Shown: positions 29,579 to 38,345 of the stretch, in pieces
Numbering within the stretch: position 1 is the stretch's first letter
Layout: every line of letters begins with the position of its first letter
DNA from: Vibrio sp. ED004
GTDB taxonomy: Bacteria; Pseudomonadota; Gammaproteobacteria; Enterobacterales; Vibrionaceae
Reading direction: 5' to 3'
Assembly: GCF_023206395.1 (NCBI RefSeq)
Contig: NZ_CP066149.1
Coordinates: 2,170,001-2,234,000 of the forward strand
Length of the DNA: 64,000 nt
Made by a program: the position numbers and the translations under genes
The notes under the pieces: generated by a model
Told to the model about the DNA's origin: nothing
Databases searched by the model: none
What the model saw: the letters and a program-made list of their open reading frames with translations, nothing else

Positions 29579-30313
29579 ATGGCGTTAGAACAGTACACAC
29601 CACCACGTGAACCGTGGATCGACATTGTCTATCAAGATGACGATATTCTTGTGTTGAACAAGCCTGCAGGCCTGCTTTCAGTACCGGGAAGATTGCCAGA
29701 GCATTACGACAGTATGTGGAGCCGGTTGGTTGAAGAGTTTACTGATATTTAGGTCGTGCATCGTTTGGATATGTCTACATCTGGCTTGATGTTGTTGGCT
29801 AAACATAAACAAGCTGAGCGGCATTTGAAGAAGCAGTTCCAATATCGACTGACACATAAGCTCTATTACGCACGAGTGTGGGGTTCAGTAGAAGAAAAAG
29901 AAGGTCTCATTGATCTGCCACTCACCTGTGATTGGCCGAACCGCCCTAGAGAGAAAGTGTGTTTTGATGACGGCAAGCCATCACAGACTTGTTATGTGGT
30001 AGAGCAAGAAGAGGCTCAAACCACCTTATTGAAGTTACTGCCGATTACCGGCCGTTCTCATCAGTTGCGTGTGCATTGTATGGAAATAGGGAACCCAATT
30101 GTGGGCGATGAGTTTTATGCAACGCCTGAAGCTTTTGAGCATAGCGATCGGCTGGCTTTGCATGCGTGCGAACTGAGCTTCTATCATCCAGCAAACAATC
30201 AACTGTTCAAAGCCTTTGTCCCTTGTGAGTTTTATCCTCAAGCGTCACCACAAATTGAACAACACTTTGAAATTGCGCCAGAGCTTCCAGACTACAGTAA
30301 GCTAAAAGCTTAG
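29579..30313 (+). pseudogene. rluA: rluA, pseudouridine synthase interrupted by an in-frame TAG
   Basis: The complete reading frame would encode 244 residues of RluA, which makes pseudouridine at 23S rRNA position 746 and tRNA position 32. The N-terminal part (MALEQYTPPREPWIDIVYQD, then LNKPAGLLSVPGR) is normal. Codon 58 (29750-29752) is TAG, and the frame then resumes at once with VVHRLDMSTSGLML, which holds the catalytic aspartate. A single base change from TTG (Leu) would explain it, since ILVVHRLD is the expected context. A GTG at 29756 could start a 185-residue fragment, but that would lack the first core strands and has no evident ribosome-binding site. It could be a real null mutation or a sequencing error. 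Its place near rapA matches E. coli. Confidence 0.88.
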
Positions 30314-30350
30314 AATAAAAGTAATCAATCGACTTATCCCAGGAAGTACA

Positions 30351-31313
30351 ATGCCGAAGCTGAAAGTGGTCTTTCTCGACCGAGCCACCATCCCATCTCA
30401 AATCAACTTAAAACCTCTTAGCTTTGAACATGAATGGATTGAGTACGATTTCACAACTCCCGAGCAAGTCTCAGAGCGAGTTGAAGGTGCCGATGTCGTG
30501 ATCACCAATAAAGTGGTGCTCAATGAATCGAATTTGGCTCATGCACATCAATTGAAACTGATCGCGGTTTCTGCGACAGGTGTAAACAATGTCGATGTGG
30601 AATACTGCAAGAGCAACAATATCGCGGTGGCTAACGTACAGGGCTACGCGACTCAATCAGTGCCTGAGCATGTAATTGCAATGCTATTTACGTTAAAGAG
30701 AAACCTCGTCGGTTATCACCAAGATATTGAAGCGGGAGAGTGGCAGAAGGATAAGCAGTTCTGTTTCTTTACACATCCGATTCAGGATATTGCGGGCAGT
30801 ACATTGGGCTTAATGGGCAGTGGCAGCTTAGGGCAAGCAACTGCGATATTAGCTAAAGCGATTGGTATGAACGTCATCTTTGCTGAACGTAAAGGGGCTG
30901 ACTCTTGTCGAGAAGGTTACCTGCCCTTTGAAACGGTATTACAGCAAGCGGATGCGATAAGTCTACATTGTCCATTGACTGAAGCGACGCGAAATCTGAT
31001 TTCGGAGCGCGAGTTATCTATGATGAAACCAAGCGCGGTGCTGATCAATGCAGGGCGTGGTGGATTGGTCGATGAGCAAGCCCTAGTTGAGGCTTTGAAA
31101 AATCATGAGATTGCCGGAGCGGGCATGGATGTGTTCACACAAGAGCCTGCAGATAAGTCAAATCCACTATTGGCCAACAGCCACTTACCTAACTTACTAC
31201 TGACACCACATGTGGCGTGGGGCAGTGACAGTTCCATTCAAAAGCTGTCGGATATATTAATGGACAACATAGATGGCTTTGTCTCAGGTAACCCGCAAAA
31301 CTTAGTGAGTTGA
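30351..31313 (+). CDS. D-2-hydroxyacid dehydrogenase (hydroxypyruvate/glyoxylate reductase-like)
   Basis: NAD(P)-dependent D-isomer 2-hydroxyacid dehydrogenase of 320 residues. The Rossmann motif is LGLMGSGSLGQA near residue 150. Catalytic residues are visible as Arg in NAGRGGLVDE, Glu in FTQEPA and His in LTPHVAWGS. The cofactor loop after beta-2 reads FAERKGA, which lacks the usual acidic NADH-specifying residue at the first positions, so the cofactor is uncertain. The ribosome-binding sequence AGGA lies upstream. The terminator at 31364-31393 follows. The exact substrate cannot be fixed. Confidence 0.88.
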   Translation: MPKLKVVFLDRATIPSQINLKPLSFEHEWIEYDFTTPEQVSERVEGADVVITNKVVLNESNLAHAHQLKLIAVSATGVNNVDVEYCKSNNIAVANVQGYATQSVPEHVIAMLFTLKRNLVGYHQDIEAGEWQKDKQFCFFTHPIQDIAGSTLGLMGSGSLGQATAILAKAIGMNVIFAERKGADSCREGYLPFETVLQQADAISLHCPLTEATRNLISERELSMMKPSAVLINAGRGGLVDEQALVEALKNHEIAGAGMDVFTQEPADKSNPLLANSHLPNLLLTPHVAWGSDSSIQKLSDILMDNIDGFVSGNPQNLVS

Positions 31314-31363
31314 TTCTTGAGATCTTTACTACGATTGGTATTCAGCGAGTAGACCTCAAAACA

Positions 31364-31393
31364 AAAAAGGTTGGTTTGTAGGCCAACCTTTTT
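31364..31393. terminator. bidirectional terminator
   Basis: An 11-base stem (AAAAAGGTTGG/CCAACCTTTTT) between the convergent dehydrogenase and universal stress protein genes, with A and T runs on both sides. Confidence 0.9.
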
Positions 31394-31416
31394 AGATTGT
31401 GTGTCGATTAAATGAC

Positions 31417-31854
31417 TTAGCCTTGCGGCTTAACAACCAATACATTGATTGGTGAGTTCTGTACCACTTTGCTCGCAACAGAACCAAGTACCACTTTGTC
31501 GATTTTCGAACGCTTGTGGCTAGGCATCACAATAAGATCGGCACCAAGCTTTTCTGCGTAATCAAGAATAGTCGCGTAAGTTTTACCTTCAGCAACGTGA
31601 ACCTTATATACCACTTCATCGTCGATGTGTTTGTCGGCAAACTCTTTCAGCTGATTTTTAACATCAAGCTTCATTTGGTTTGCTGCATCTTTCGGGAAGT
31701 AAGACGCCACCATTGACATGTGAATGCCCGGTAGTACGTTCAGAATGTGAATCTCAGCATTGCTGTGTTTTGCGTGCCATACCGCTAGCTCGACAGCTTT
31801 GTCAGAAAAGCCTTTGTCGTTAAGATCAACGGGAACAAGGATTTGTCTATACAT
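31417..31854 (-). CDS. UspA-type universal stress protein linked to the TRAP operon
   Basis: Universal stress protein fold of 145 residues (YRQILVPVDLNDKG at the start, LGSVASKVV and PINVLVVKP at the end). The usual ATP site is G-x2-G-x9-G-[ST]. Here the first two glycines are replaced (MPSHKRSK) and only LGS remains, so nucleotide binding may be lost. It lies last in the operon after the TRAP permease. That arrangement recalls TeaD of Halomonas, a UspA protein that modulates the TeaABC TRAP transporter, so a regulatory role is plausible but inferred. Confidence 0.88.
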   Translation of the reverse strand: MYRQILVPVDLNDKGFSDKAVELAVWHAKHSNAEIHILNVLPGIHMSMVASYFPKDAANQMKLDVKNQLKEFADKHIDDEVVYKVHVAEGKTYATILDYAEKLGADLIVMPSHKRSKIDKVVLGSVASKVVQNSPINVLVVKPQG

Positions 31855-31920
31855 GTATTCGTCTCATTTTAAGCAGCGCCTAGTGCTTACCAAGCGCTGT
31901 CATTATCTTTTCCATGTAAT

Positions 31921-31954
31921 AAAAAAGCCAAATAGGGTTGAGCACTACTTGGCT
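31921..31954 (-). terminator. hairpin after the TRAP permease gene
   Basis: AGCCAA/TTGGCT arms with additional TAG/CTA pairs are followed on the minus strand by a T-run. It lies between the permease and usp genes and may reduce usp expression or mark the operon end. Confidence 0.6.
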
Positions 31955-31961
31955 CTATCCA

Positions 31962-34541
31962 TTACGCGCTAATCTCATCCTTACGAGCACGTCTTCTTTG
32001 GTTCATCGCTAAACCAATCAAAATCAGTAGGGCAGGCAAGAATACCCACTCTTTCATCGGTCGATCTGCATCTTGGATAACGGATTTAATTTCCCAATCA
32101 AAGTCAATGCCGGCTGCTTCTGCCGGGCTGCCAAACTCAACCATATCAACAATCATCTTGTCGTCGGTTTGTGTCAGCATTAGACCCATTGAAGCAATAC
32201 GGTCTTCACTTGTTTTCGCAGAATCTTCAAATGGAAGGCGAACCGTCTTCTCAGAATAGTTACCTTCTAAGTTTTCGCCACCTACTCTCAATTCAAGTGA
32301 TTGTCCCACAGATAGATTTTCTGTGATTTGAGCGATCTCAACTCCAGGTGAAAGAACTTTCTCTGGATAGATCATGTCCCACCAGAAACCTGGGCGGAAG
32401 AAAGAGAAGGTCAGAACGATAAGAAGAATCGTTTCCCACCACTTGTTCTTCGTGAACCACCAACCTTGTGTCGCTGCTGCAAAGATAAGTACCGCAGTCA
32501 CAGAGGAGAAAATCGTCAACGCTAAGTGCCACCAAGAATCAATACCCATCAACAGAAGTTGGGTGTTGAAGATGAACATGAATGGCAGAATCGCGGTACG
32601 AATATCGTAGGTAAAGCCTTGAATACCAGTACGAATCGGGTCTGATTTCGCAATCGCGGCTGCAGCAAACGCTGCGAGACCTACGGGAGGTGTATCATCG
32701 GCAAGAATACCGAAATAGAACACGAATAAGTGCACCGCAATCAGTGGGATGATAAGACCGTGTGCAGCGCCCAGAGTAACGATTACCGGAGCCATCAGCG
32801 TTGATACAACGATGTAGTTTGCTGTGGTTGGTAAGCCCATACCTAGGATCAAGCTGATTACCGCAGTAAATAGCAGCATAAGAATGATGCTACCGCCTGA
32901 GATAAACTCAACGAAATCTGTCATTACAAGGCCGATACCCGTCAGAGTCACCACGCCTACAACCGTACCTGCAGCAGCTGTCGCTACACCGATACCGATC
33001 ATGTTACGTGCACCTGAAACCAAGCTTTCTGCTAGGTCAACGAAACCGGCTTTAGTTTGCTCTGCAAGATCGTCAGATTTGTTCATCAGAGTCATTAAAG
33101 GACGCTGAGTGATCAAAATGAAAATCATGAATACCGTTGCCCAGAATGCAGATAGACCTGGAGAGAAACGTTCAACCGTTAAACACCAAACTAGTACTAC
33201 GATAGGCAGTAGGAAGTGCAGGCCAGATTTAATCGTTGGACCTGGATCTGGAACTTCTTTTAGATCCGCATCGATTTCCATGCCACCTTCAGCTGCGTAT
33301 TTTGCTGATACGTGAACCAAAGCAACGTAAGCGATTAATAGCGCCACCGTTACGATTGGTGTTGCCGCATCGCCAAACACATTTTTCGTCCAACCCACAC
33401 CGTAGTAAACCGCGGCACTGATAACACATAGACCTAAAATGGTGCCAGTGAAAGAGAGTAGGCTTTGTACGATAGTTGGTGTGTGACGACGAGGTAGGCC
33501 GGTCATGCCTGCTTTACATGCTTCTAGGTGAACAATATAAATCAGTGCGATGTAAGAGATCAGAGCTGGCAGTAACGCTGCTTTGATAACTTCCACATAC
33601 GAGATGCCCACATATTCAACCATCAAGAATGCCGCAGCACCCATGATAGGTGGCGTTAATTGACCGTTGGTTGAAGCCGCTACTTCTACTGCACCTGCTT
33701 TTGTGCCCGGGAAACCAACACGCTTCATTAGCGGGATAGTAAAGGTACCCGTGGTTACCACGTTTGCAATAGATGAACCTGATACTAGGCCAGATAAACC
33801 AGAGGCTACAACGGCTGCTTTTGCTGGACCACCTTTCATGTGACCAAGCAGAGAGAATGCAACCTTGATGAAGTAAGCACCAGCACCCGCACGTTCTAGC
33901 ATTGCACCAAACAGTACAAACAAGAATACAAATGACGTTGATACGCCAAGAGCTACACCGAATACACCTTCAGTTGTTAGCCACAGGTGAGACATTGCCT
34001 TGTTCAGGCTCGCACCTTTATGGGCGATAACGTCTGGCATGTGTGGACCGCCAAAGGTGTAAAGTAGGAATACTGCCGCCACAACCATAAGAGGTGGACC
34101 TAAAGCGCGTCGTGTTGCTTCAAGCAGTAGAACCATACCGAATACGGCTGCAACAATATCGAATGTTGTTGGTGCGCCCGAACGACCGGCAAGTTCAGTG
34201 TAGAAAATATAGATATAAGAAGCTGAAAAACTACCTACTAGCGCCAATATCCAGTCGACTGCAGGGATGCGATCCCGAGGCGAGTTCTTCATAGCTGGAT
34301 AAGCGGTAAAGGCTAGGAAAATAGCGAACGTAAGGTGAATTGCTCGAGCTTCAGTGTCGTTTAAAATTGCGAAGTTAAAAATGAACGGCAGCGGAGATGC
34401 ATACCAAAGTTGGAACAGTGACCAACATAGAGGCACAAACCATAAAATACGGCCTTGGATACCGCGAGGGCTACGCGCACCAGTGTCTGATTGTGCCACC
34501 ATTTCTTGCACATCTGGAGACGGTGATGTTGTCTGCGTCAT
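31962..34541 (-). CDS. TRAP transporter fused permease (DctQM type, TAXI family)
   Basis: An 859-residue integral membrane protein that joins the small (DctQ) and large (DctM) TRAP permease subunits, as is normal for TAXI systems. The first hydrophobic helices (residues about 30-150) correspond to the small subunit. The large subunit carries SGLSGLVSGSSIANVVTTG and GMGLPTTANYIV motifs. After about residue 715 there is a non-membrane region with PDZ-like character (MVEFGSPAEAAGIDFDWEI), the DUF3394 extension of this family, then a final helix and basic tail. It uses an ion gradient to import a substrate handed over by the binding protein; the substrate is unknown. Confidence 0.93.
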   Translation of the reverse strand: MTQTTSPSPDVQEMVAQSDTGARSPRGIQGRILWFVPLCWSLFQLWYASPLPFIFNFAILNDTEARAIHLTFAIFLAFTAYPAMKNSPRDRIPAVDWILALVGSFSASYIYIFYTELAGRSGAPTTFDIVAAVFGMVLLLEATRRALGPPLMVVAAVFLLYTFGGPHMPDVIAHKGASLNKAMSHLWLTTEGVFGVALGVSTSFVFLFVLFGAMLERAGAGAYFIKVAFSLLGHMKGGPAKAAVVASGLSGLVSGSSIANVVTTGTFTIPLMKRVGFPGTKAGAVEVAASTNGQLTPPIMGAAAFLMVEYVGISYVEVIKAALLPALISYIALIYIVHLEACKAGMTGLPRRHTPTIVQSLLSFTGTILGLCVISAAVYYGVGWTKNVFGDAATPIVTVALLIAYVALVHVSAKYAAEGGMEIDADLKEVPDPGPTIKSGLHFLLPIVVLVWCLTVERFSPGLSAFWATVFMIFILITQRPLMTLMNKSDDLAEQTKAGFVDLAESLVSGARNMIGIGVATAAAGTVVGVVTLTGIGLVMTDFVEFISGGSIILMLLFTAVISLILGMGLPTTANYIVVSTLMAPVIVTLGAAHGLIIPLIAVHLFVFYFGILADDTPPVGLAAFAAAAIAKSDPIRTGIQGFTYDIRTAILPFMFIFNTQLLLMGIDSWWHLALTIFSSVTAVLIFAAATQGWWFTKNKWWETILLIVLTFSFFRPGFWWDMIYPEKVLSPGVEIAQITENLSVGQSLELRVGGENLEGNYSEKTVRLPFEDSAKTSEDRIASMGLMLTQTDDKMIVDMVEFGSPAEAAGIDFDWEIKSVIQDADRPMKEWVFLPALLILIGLAMNQRRRARKDEISA

Positions 34542-34746
34542 GTACTTTATCCTTATTATTGATGGTCTGCCTTTCTTACGAACAACGAGACGTTATTTAT
34601 TTCCTATCTAGTGTAGTGAATGGATAGGGAAATGCGTTTGTTTGTTCGTCTTTGTCTTAGGCTTGATACGAAGGTAAGTTCGCCAAATTGGAGAAACTTA
34701 AAGGTTTGCTCTTTTCACTTAAGTTATTTTTATAAAACGTGAAAAG

Positions 34747-34775
34747 CCAATAAGGAGGGCTAGCCTCCTTATTGG
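34747..34775 (-). terminator. strong hairpin between TAXI binding-protein and permease genes
   Basis: A 12-base perfect stem (CCAATAAGGAGG/CCTCCTTATTGG) starts 22 bases after the binding-protein stop on the minus strand and is followed by CTTTTC. It should allow higher expression of the binding protein than of the permease, as partial terminator or 3' stabiliser. The rest of the 255-base gap holds no gene that I can see. Confidence 0.75.
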
Positions 34776-34796
34776 TGTAGTAGGCTTAAAGTAGAG

Positions 34797-35765
34797 TTAC
34801 TTTAGAAGGCCCACTTCTTTGTAGTATTTTTCTGCACCTGGGTGAAGAGGGATAGAGATACCCGCTTTAACCATGTCTTCTTTCTTCAGGTTCGCAAATG
34901 CTGGGTGTAGGCGTTTGAAAGTGTCAAAGTTTTCAAATACTGCCTTAGCAACGTTGTATGCAACTTCTTCAGAAACGTCTGAAGTAGTTACCATAGTTGC
35001 TGCAACACCAAAGCTGTTTACGTCAGCGTCTGTACCACGGTACATGCCAGCAGGAACTGTGCTGTAAGCGTAGTATGGGTTTTCAGCTACGATCTTGTCG
35101 ATCTGTGGACCTGTTGCTGAAACCAGTTTTGCATCACAAGATGTTGTTGCTTCTTTGATTGATCCGTTCGGGTGACCAACCATGTAGATGAATGCATCAA
35201 TCTTGTTGTCACAAAGTGCTTGTGAACGCTCAGAACCTTTAAGTTCAGAAGCAAGCTTGAAGCTGTCGTTTGTCCAACCCATAGCGTCCATTACAACACC
35301 CATCGTTGCACGGTCACCAGAGCCTGGGTTACCAATGTTTACACGCTTACCAGCTAGGTCAGAAACATTGTTGATGCCAGCATCGGTACGAGCGATGATG
35401 TTGAACGGTTCTGTATGTAGAGAGAACATAGCGCGAAGTTTCTTGTATTCGCCCTGATCTTTGAACTTACTTGTACCGTTATAGCCGTGGTATTGCCAGT
35501 CCGATTGAACAACACCGAAATCTAGTTCACCAGCACGGATGGTGTTAACGTTGTAGATTGAACCACCAGTAGACTCTACAGAACAACGAATGTTGTGGTC
35601 TTTGCGGCCCTTGTTCACTAGCTTACAAATCGCACCACCAGTTGGGTAGTAAACACCCGTAACTGAACCAGTACCAATTGTGATGAACTCTTGAGCGTTA
35701 ACTGCGCCAGCGCCCATTACAGCAGCTGCAATAGCACCAACTTTAATAAGTTTGGTAAATGCCAT
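34797..35765 (-). CDS. TAXI family TRAP transporter solute-binding protein
   Basis: Periplasmic substrate-binding protein of 322 residues. The signal peptide is [17 protein letters not shown], with cleavage before QEF. The TAXI signature [20 protein letters not shown] is near residue 32, and the later [19 protein letters not shown] is also typical. It is the first gene of the operon and has a good ribosome-binding sequence (AAGGAAGGG). The substrate is not known; related proteins bind dicarboxylates or amino acids. Confidence 0.93.
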   Translation of the reverse strand: MAFTKLIKVGAIAAAVMGAGAVNAQEFITIGTGSVTGVYYPTGGAICKLVNKGRKDHNIRCSVESTGGSIYNVNTIRAGELDFGVVQSDWQYHGYNGTSKFKDQGEYKKLRAMFSLHTEPFNIIARTDAGINNVSDLAGKRVNIGNPGSGDRATMGVVMDAMGWTNDSFKLASELKGSERSQALCDNKIDAFIYMVGHPNGSIKEATTSCDAKLVSATGPQIDKIVAENPYYAYSTVPAGMYRGTDADVNSFGVAATMVTTSDVSEEVAYNVAKAVFENFDTFKRLHPAFANLKKEDMVKAGISIPLHPGAEKYYKEVGLLK

Positions 35766-36034
35766 GAATTTCCCTTCCTTTATTCATTATTAACCCTGAA
35801 ACAAGTGTAGTTGTTTCTGGAGTTTCCTATTTGGAAACGGCACCTTTTTCAATCCATGTGATGAAAAAGTGTCTGAATAATATCAAAAATTGGCAGAAAA
35901 TTACTCGAATGTTAAAAGATATAGCTAAAAAATCTAACAAATGATGCGTAGATCTCGTGTTTAATTTGCTACTGAGTTTTTTAAAATCAATGGTTTAGTG
36001 TTGTTCGGAGGAAGGGGAGGTAGATATTCTAGGA

Positions 36035-36050
36035 TGTGATTTGGATCACG
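36035..36050. promoter_or_regulatory. CRP-like site upstream of the TAXI-TRAP operon
   Basis: TGTGA-N6-TCACG has the full GTGA-N6-TCAC core. It lies about 270 bases upstream of the TAXI binding-protein start and 59 bases beyond the argR stop. Carbon-status control of a TRAP uptake system would be sensible, but the distance is large. Confidence 0.5.
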
Positions 36051-36074
36051 AAGAAAATAGATATTCGTGATCCA
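36042..36074. repeat. 11-base inverted repeat between argR and the TAXI operon
   Basis: TGGATCACGAA/TTCGTGATCCA arms are perfect and separated by 11 bases. The left arm overlaps the CRP-like site. It may be the argR transcript end (no T-run) or an operator. The 343-base gap 35766-36108 otherwise shows no gene. Confidence 0.65.
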
Positions 36075-36108
36075 TTAATACGATGGATAGTTATGAAACT
36101 ATGAGCAA

Positions 36109-36579
36109 TTAGCCAGCGTATTCAAACAGTTCGCATACTGAATCGAACAGTTGCTTAGTGGTTACTGATAAGGTTGGTGTAATAAAGATAGTATCATCGC
36201 CTGCGACTACGCCCAGTATGCCTTCCGACTTACCTAGTGAGTCTAACAAACGCGCAATCAGCTGTGCTGCACCAGGGCCGGTGTGTATCACAACCAATGC
36301 ATTGTTGTGGTCAATATCTAATACTAATTCTCTTAGCGAGCTAGAAACGGTTGGAACACCCAGTTCAGCAGGAAGACAGTAAACCATCTCCATTTTCGCG
36401 TTACGAGTTCGAACAGCACCAAACTTGGTTAACATACGCGAGACTTTAGATTGGTTGATGCTTTCAAAACCTTCGTGTTTGAGGGCATCCACAATTTCGC
36501 CTTGTGAGCCAAAACGTTCTTCTTTTAGTAAGGCTTTAAATGCACGAACTAAGTTGTCTTGCTTTTCTGTATTGCGCAT
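36109..36579 (-). CDS. argR: ArgR, arginine repressor
   Basis: Hexameric arginine-responsive transcription factor of 156 residues. The N-terminal winged helix ([20 protein letters not shown]) is followed by the C-terminal arginine-binding and oligomerisation domain ([18 protein letters not shown] and [13 protein letters not shown]). It is divergent from mdh, the usual gammaproteobacterial arrangement. I did not find a convincing ARG box in its own upstream region. Confidence 0.97.
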   Translation of the reverse strand: MRNTEKQDNLVRAFKALLKEERFGSQGEIVDALKHEGFESINQSKVSRMLTKFGAVRTRNAKMEMVYCLPAELGVPTVSSSLRELVLDIDHNNALVVIHTGPGAAQLIARLLDSLGKSEGILGVVAGDDTIFITPTLSVTTKQLFDSVCELFEYAG

Positions 36580-36814
36580 ATGTCATTCTTATTCATTAAC
36601 AAAGATGTTTGCATATTCTCGCATACATATTCAATTTTAGCCAAAACATCCCTGTAATTTGTTAGTCATATCACTGTAAATATTTAATAGAATAATGTGT
36701 TATTTGCGACGACTTATTTTGTTATTTCAGACGATTATCGCCATAATGCGAACTTGCTGTGTAGCACGGTTTTATTGACTTGCGCGAAGTCGCAAAGCTA
36801 GCGTTAATTGATTG

Positions 36815-36831
36815 TAATCACTTTGTGATTA
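36815..36831. promoter_or_regulatory. palindrome upstream of mdh
   Basis: TAATCAC-TTT-GTGATTA is a perfect 7-base inverted repeat 81 bases before the mdh start. Just upstream, GTTAATTGATTGT resembles an ArcA-type direct repeat element. The 332-base argR-mdh gap holds no other gene. Confidence 0.45.
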
Positions 36832-36911
36832 ATATAGTTTTTTAACTTAGATTTAGCTCAAGAATTACCCTACAAAGAATCTATAAGAGAAAGCTCTCAA
36901 GGAGAATAACA

Positions 36912-37847
36912 ATGAAAGTAGCTGTTATTGGTGCCGCTGGTGGCATCGGTCAAGCCCTAGCCCTACTACTTAAGAACCGCCTGCCTGCTGGTTCAGATCT
37001 TGCACTTTACGACATTGCACCGGTAACTCCGGGTGTCGCTGCCGATCTTAGCCATATCCCAACGCCTGTTTCGATCAAAGGTTATGCGGGTGAAGATCCA
37101 ACTCCAGCACTAGAAGGTGCGGATGTTGTGCTAATTTCTGCAGGTGTTGCTCGTAAGCCTGGTATGGATCGTGCAGATCTTTTCAATGTGAATGCTGGCA
37201 TTGTTAAGTCTCTTGCAGAGAAAATCGCAGTTACTTGTCCTACTGCCTGTGTTGGTATCATCACTAACCCAGTAAACACAACAGTGCCAATCGCTGCTGA
37301 AGTACTTAAGAAAGCAGGCGTTTACGACAAGCGTCGCCTATTCGGTATTACTACTCTTGATGTAATTCGTTCAGAAACGTTTGTCGCTGAGCTGAAAGAT
37401 AAAGATCCAGGCGACATCCGTGTTCCTGTTATCGGTGGTCACTCAGGTGTAACTATACTTCCTCTACTTTCTCAAGTTGAAGGCGTAGAGTTCACTGACG
37501 AAGAAATTGCAGCACTAACGACTCGTATCCAAAACGCAGGTACTGAAGTAGTAGAAGCTAAAGCTGGCGGCGGCAGTGCGACACTGTCTATGGGTCAAGC
37601 GGCTTGTCGTTTCGGTCTTGCACTAGTGAAAGCTCTTCAAGGCGAAGAGAACGTGATTGAGTGTGCATACGTTGAAGGTGAAGGCGAGCACGCACCATTC
37701 TTTGCTCAACCAGTTAAGCTAGGTAAAGAGGGCGCAGAAGCGATCCTTAGCTACGGCGAACTGAGCGACTTCGAACGTAACGCTTTAGACAGCATGCTAG
37801 AAACGCTAAATGGCGATATCGAGATTGGTGTTGAATTCGCTAAATAA
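36912..37847 (+). CDS. mdh: Malate dehydrogenase
   Basis: NAD-dependent malate dehydrogenase of the TCA cycle, 311 residues. The nucleotide motif [14 protein letters not shown] is at residue 7. The substrate-binding loop is [13 protein letters not shown], and the catalytic region is [16 protein letters not shown] with the active-site histidine. The ribosome-binding sequence AAGGAG lies upstream. The gene is followed by its own terminator. Confidence 0.98.
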   Translation: MKVAVIGAAGGIGQALALLLKNRLPAGSDLALYDIAPVTPGVAADLSHIPTPVSIKGYAGEDPTPALEGADVVLISAGVARKPGMDRADLFNVNAGIVKSLAEKIAVTCPTACVGIITNPVNTTVPIAAEVLKKAGVYDKRRLFGITTLDVIRSETFVAELKDKDPGDIRVPVIGGHSGVTILPLLSQVEGVEFTDEEIAALTTRIQNAGTEVVEAKAGGGSATLSMGQAACRFGLALVKALQGEENVIECAYVEGEGEHAPFFAQPVKLGKEGAEAILSYGELSDFERNALDSMLETLNGDIEIGVEFAK

Positions 37848-37884
37848 GCGATACAGCATTTAACTCAGGTTAAAATTGCTAATA

Positions 37885-37913
37885 AGAGCCGGTCATTATG
37901 ATCGGCTTTTTTG
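37885..37913 (+). terminator. terminator after mdh
   Basis: A 9-pair stem (AGCCGGTCA with TGATCGGCT, one G-T pair) and a six-T run. Confidence 0.85.
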
Positions 37914-37972
37914 ATCCTTGGATTTGCCTCATTCGTAAACAATGTTTTAAAGATGCGAGTGGAGCAGTAATT

Positions 37973-38167
37973 ATGAGCCGTATTCAGAAAGGAATGAGCG
38001 TCCATTTCCATTTAGGTCGATTGGGAAAGATTCTCGTTATAGATGAACAAGAGCAATTTGCGCTGGTTGAGTCATACAACAGCCACGAGCAGTACGCAGT
38101 GCCGCTGGAAGAGATAGAAGAGGTCGAAGCTCAACTTCCATTGTCGTTAGAGTCGAGTCGTTACTGA
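37973..38167 (+). CDS. small conserved-looking protein of unknown function
   Basis: A 64-residue acidic protein (MSRIQKGMSVHFHLGRLGKI... ending LPLSLESSRY). I do not recognise a family. It looks like one compact beta-barrel-like domain (KGMSVHFHLGRLGKILVID followed by FALVESYNSHEQYAVPLEEI) without a signal peptide or membrane segment. ATG 37973 has GGAG eight bases upstream. It has its own terminator at 38199-38230, which supports it being an expressed gene. It lies between the mdh terminator and an IS200-type element. Confidence 0.7.
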   Translation: MSRIQKGMSVHFHLGRLGKILVIDEQEQFALVESYNSHEQYAVPLEEIEEVEAQLPLSLESSRY

Positions 38168-38198
38168 AAGCGGATTTGGAAAGATTTTCGTGAGGATC

Positions 38199-38230
38199 AA
38201 AAAAAGAGCCCAAAGGCTCTTTTTTATTTT
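38199..38230 (+). terminator. terminator after the 64-codon gene
   Basis: AAAAAGAGCC/GGCTCTTTTT stem with a CAAA loop and T-run. Confidence 0.9.
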
Positions 38231-38238
38231 CAGCCCTA

Positions 38239-38262
38239 AACCACCTACTTCAGTAGGTGGTT
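38239..38262. repeat. left-end subterminal hairpin of the IS200-type element
   Basis: An 11-base stem (AACCACCTACT/AGTAGGTGGTT) around a two-base loop, 84 bases before tnpA. It would be recognised as single-stranded DNA by the transposase. Confidence 0.8.
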
Positions 38263-38345
38263 ATCATTCAGTTTGGCTTTGCCTGTAGTTCTACCCATGT
38301 TAAATGCTCCCTTGATTTTTAGCGAAGTCAAAGAGGGCAAATAAC

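Noticed and set aside
29756..30313. Treating the second rluA fragment as a complete gene starting at GTG 29756
   Set aside because: It would miss the NKPAG region of the catalytic core and has no ribosome-binding sequence, so a broken gene is the better reading.
30351..31313. Naming the dehydrogenase hprA or ghrA
   Set aside because: The family is clear but the substrate and cofactor specificity cannot be told from sequence alone.
36601..36640. Possible ARG boxes upstream of argR (GCAT/ATTC-rich stretch)
   Set aside because: Half-sites match only partly and their spacing (about 10 bases) does not fit the 21-base spacing of true ARG box pairs.
36109..36640. Plus-strand open frames opposite argR
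   Set aside because: They are antisense shadows of argR without ribosome-binding sites or recognisable protein features.
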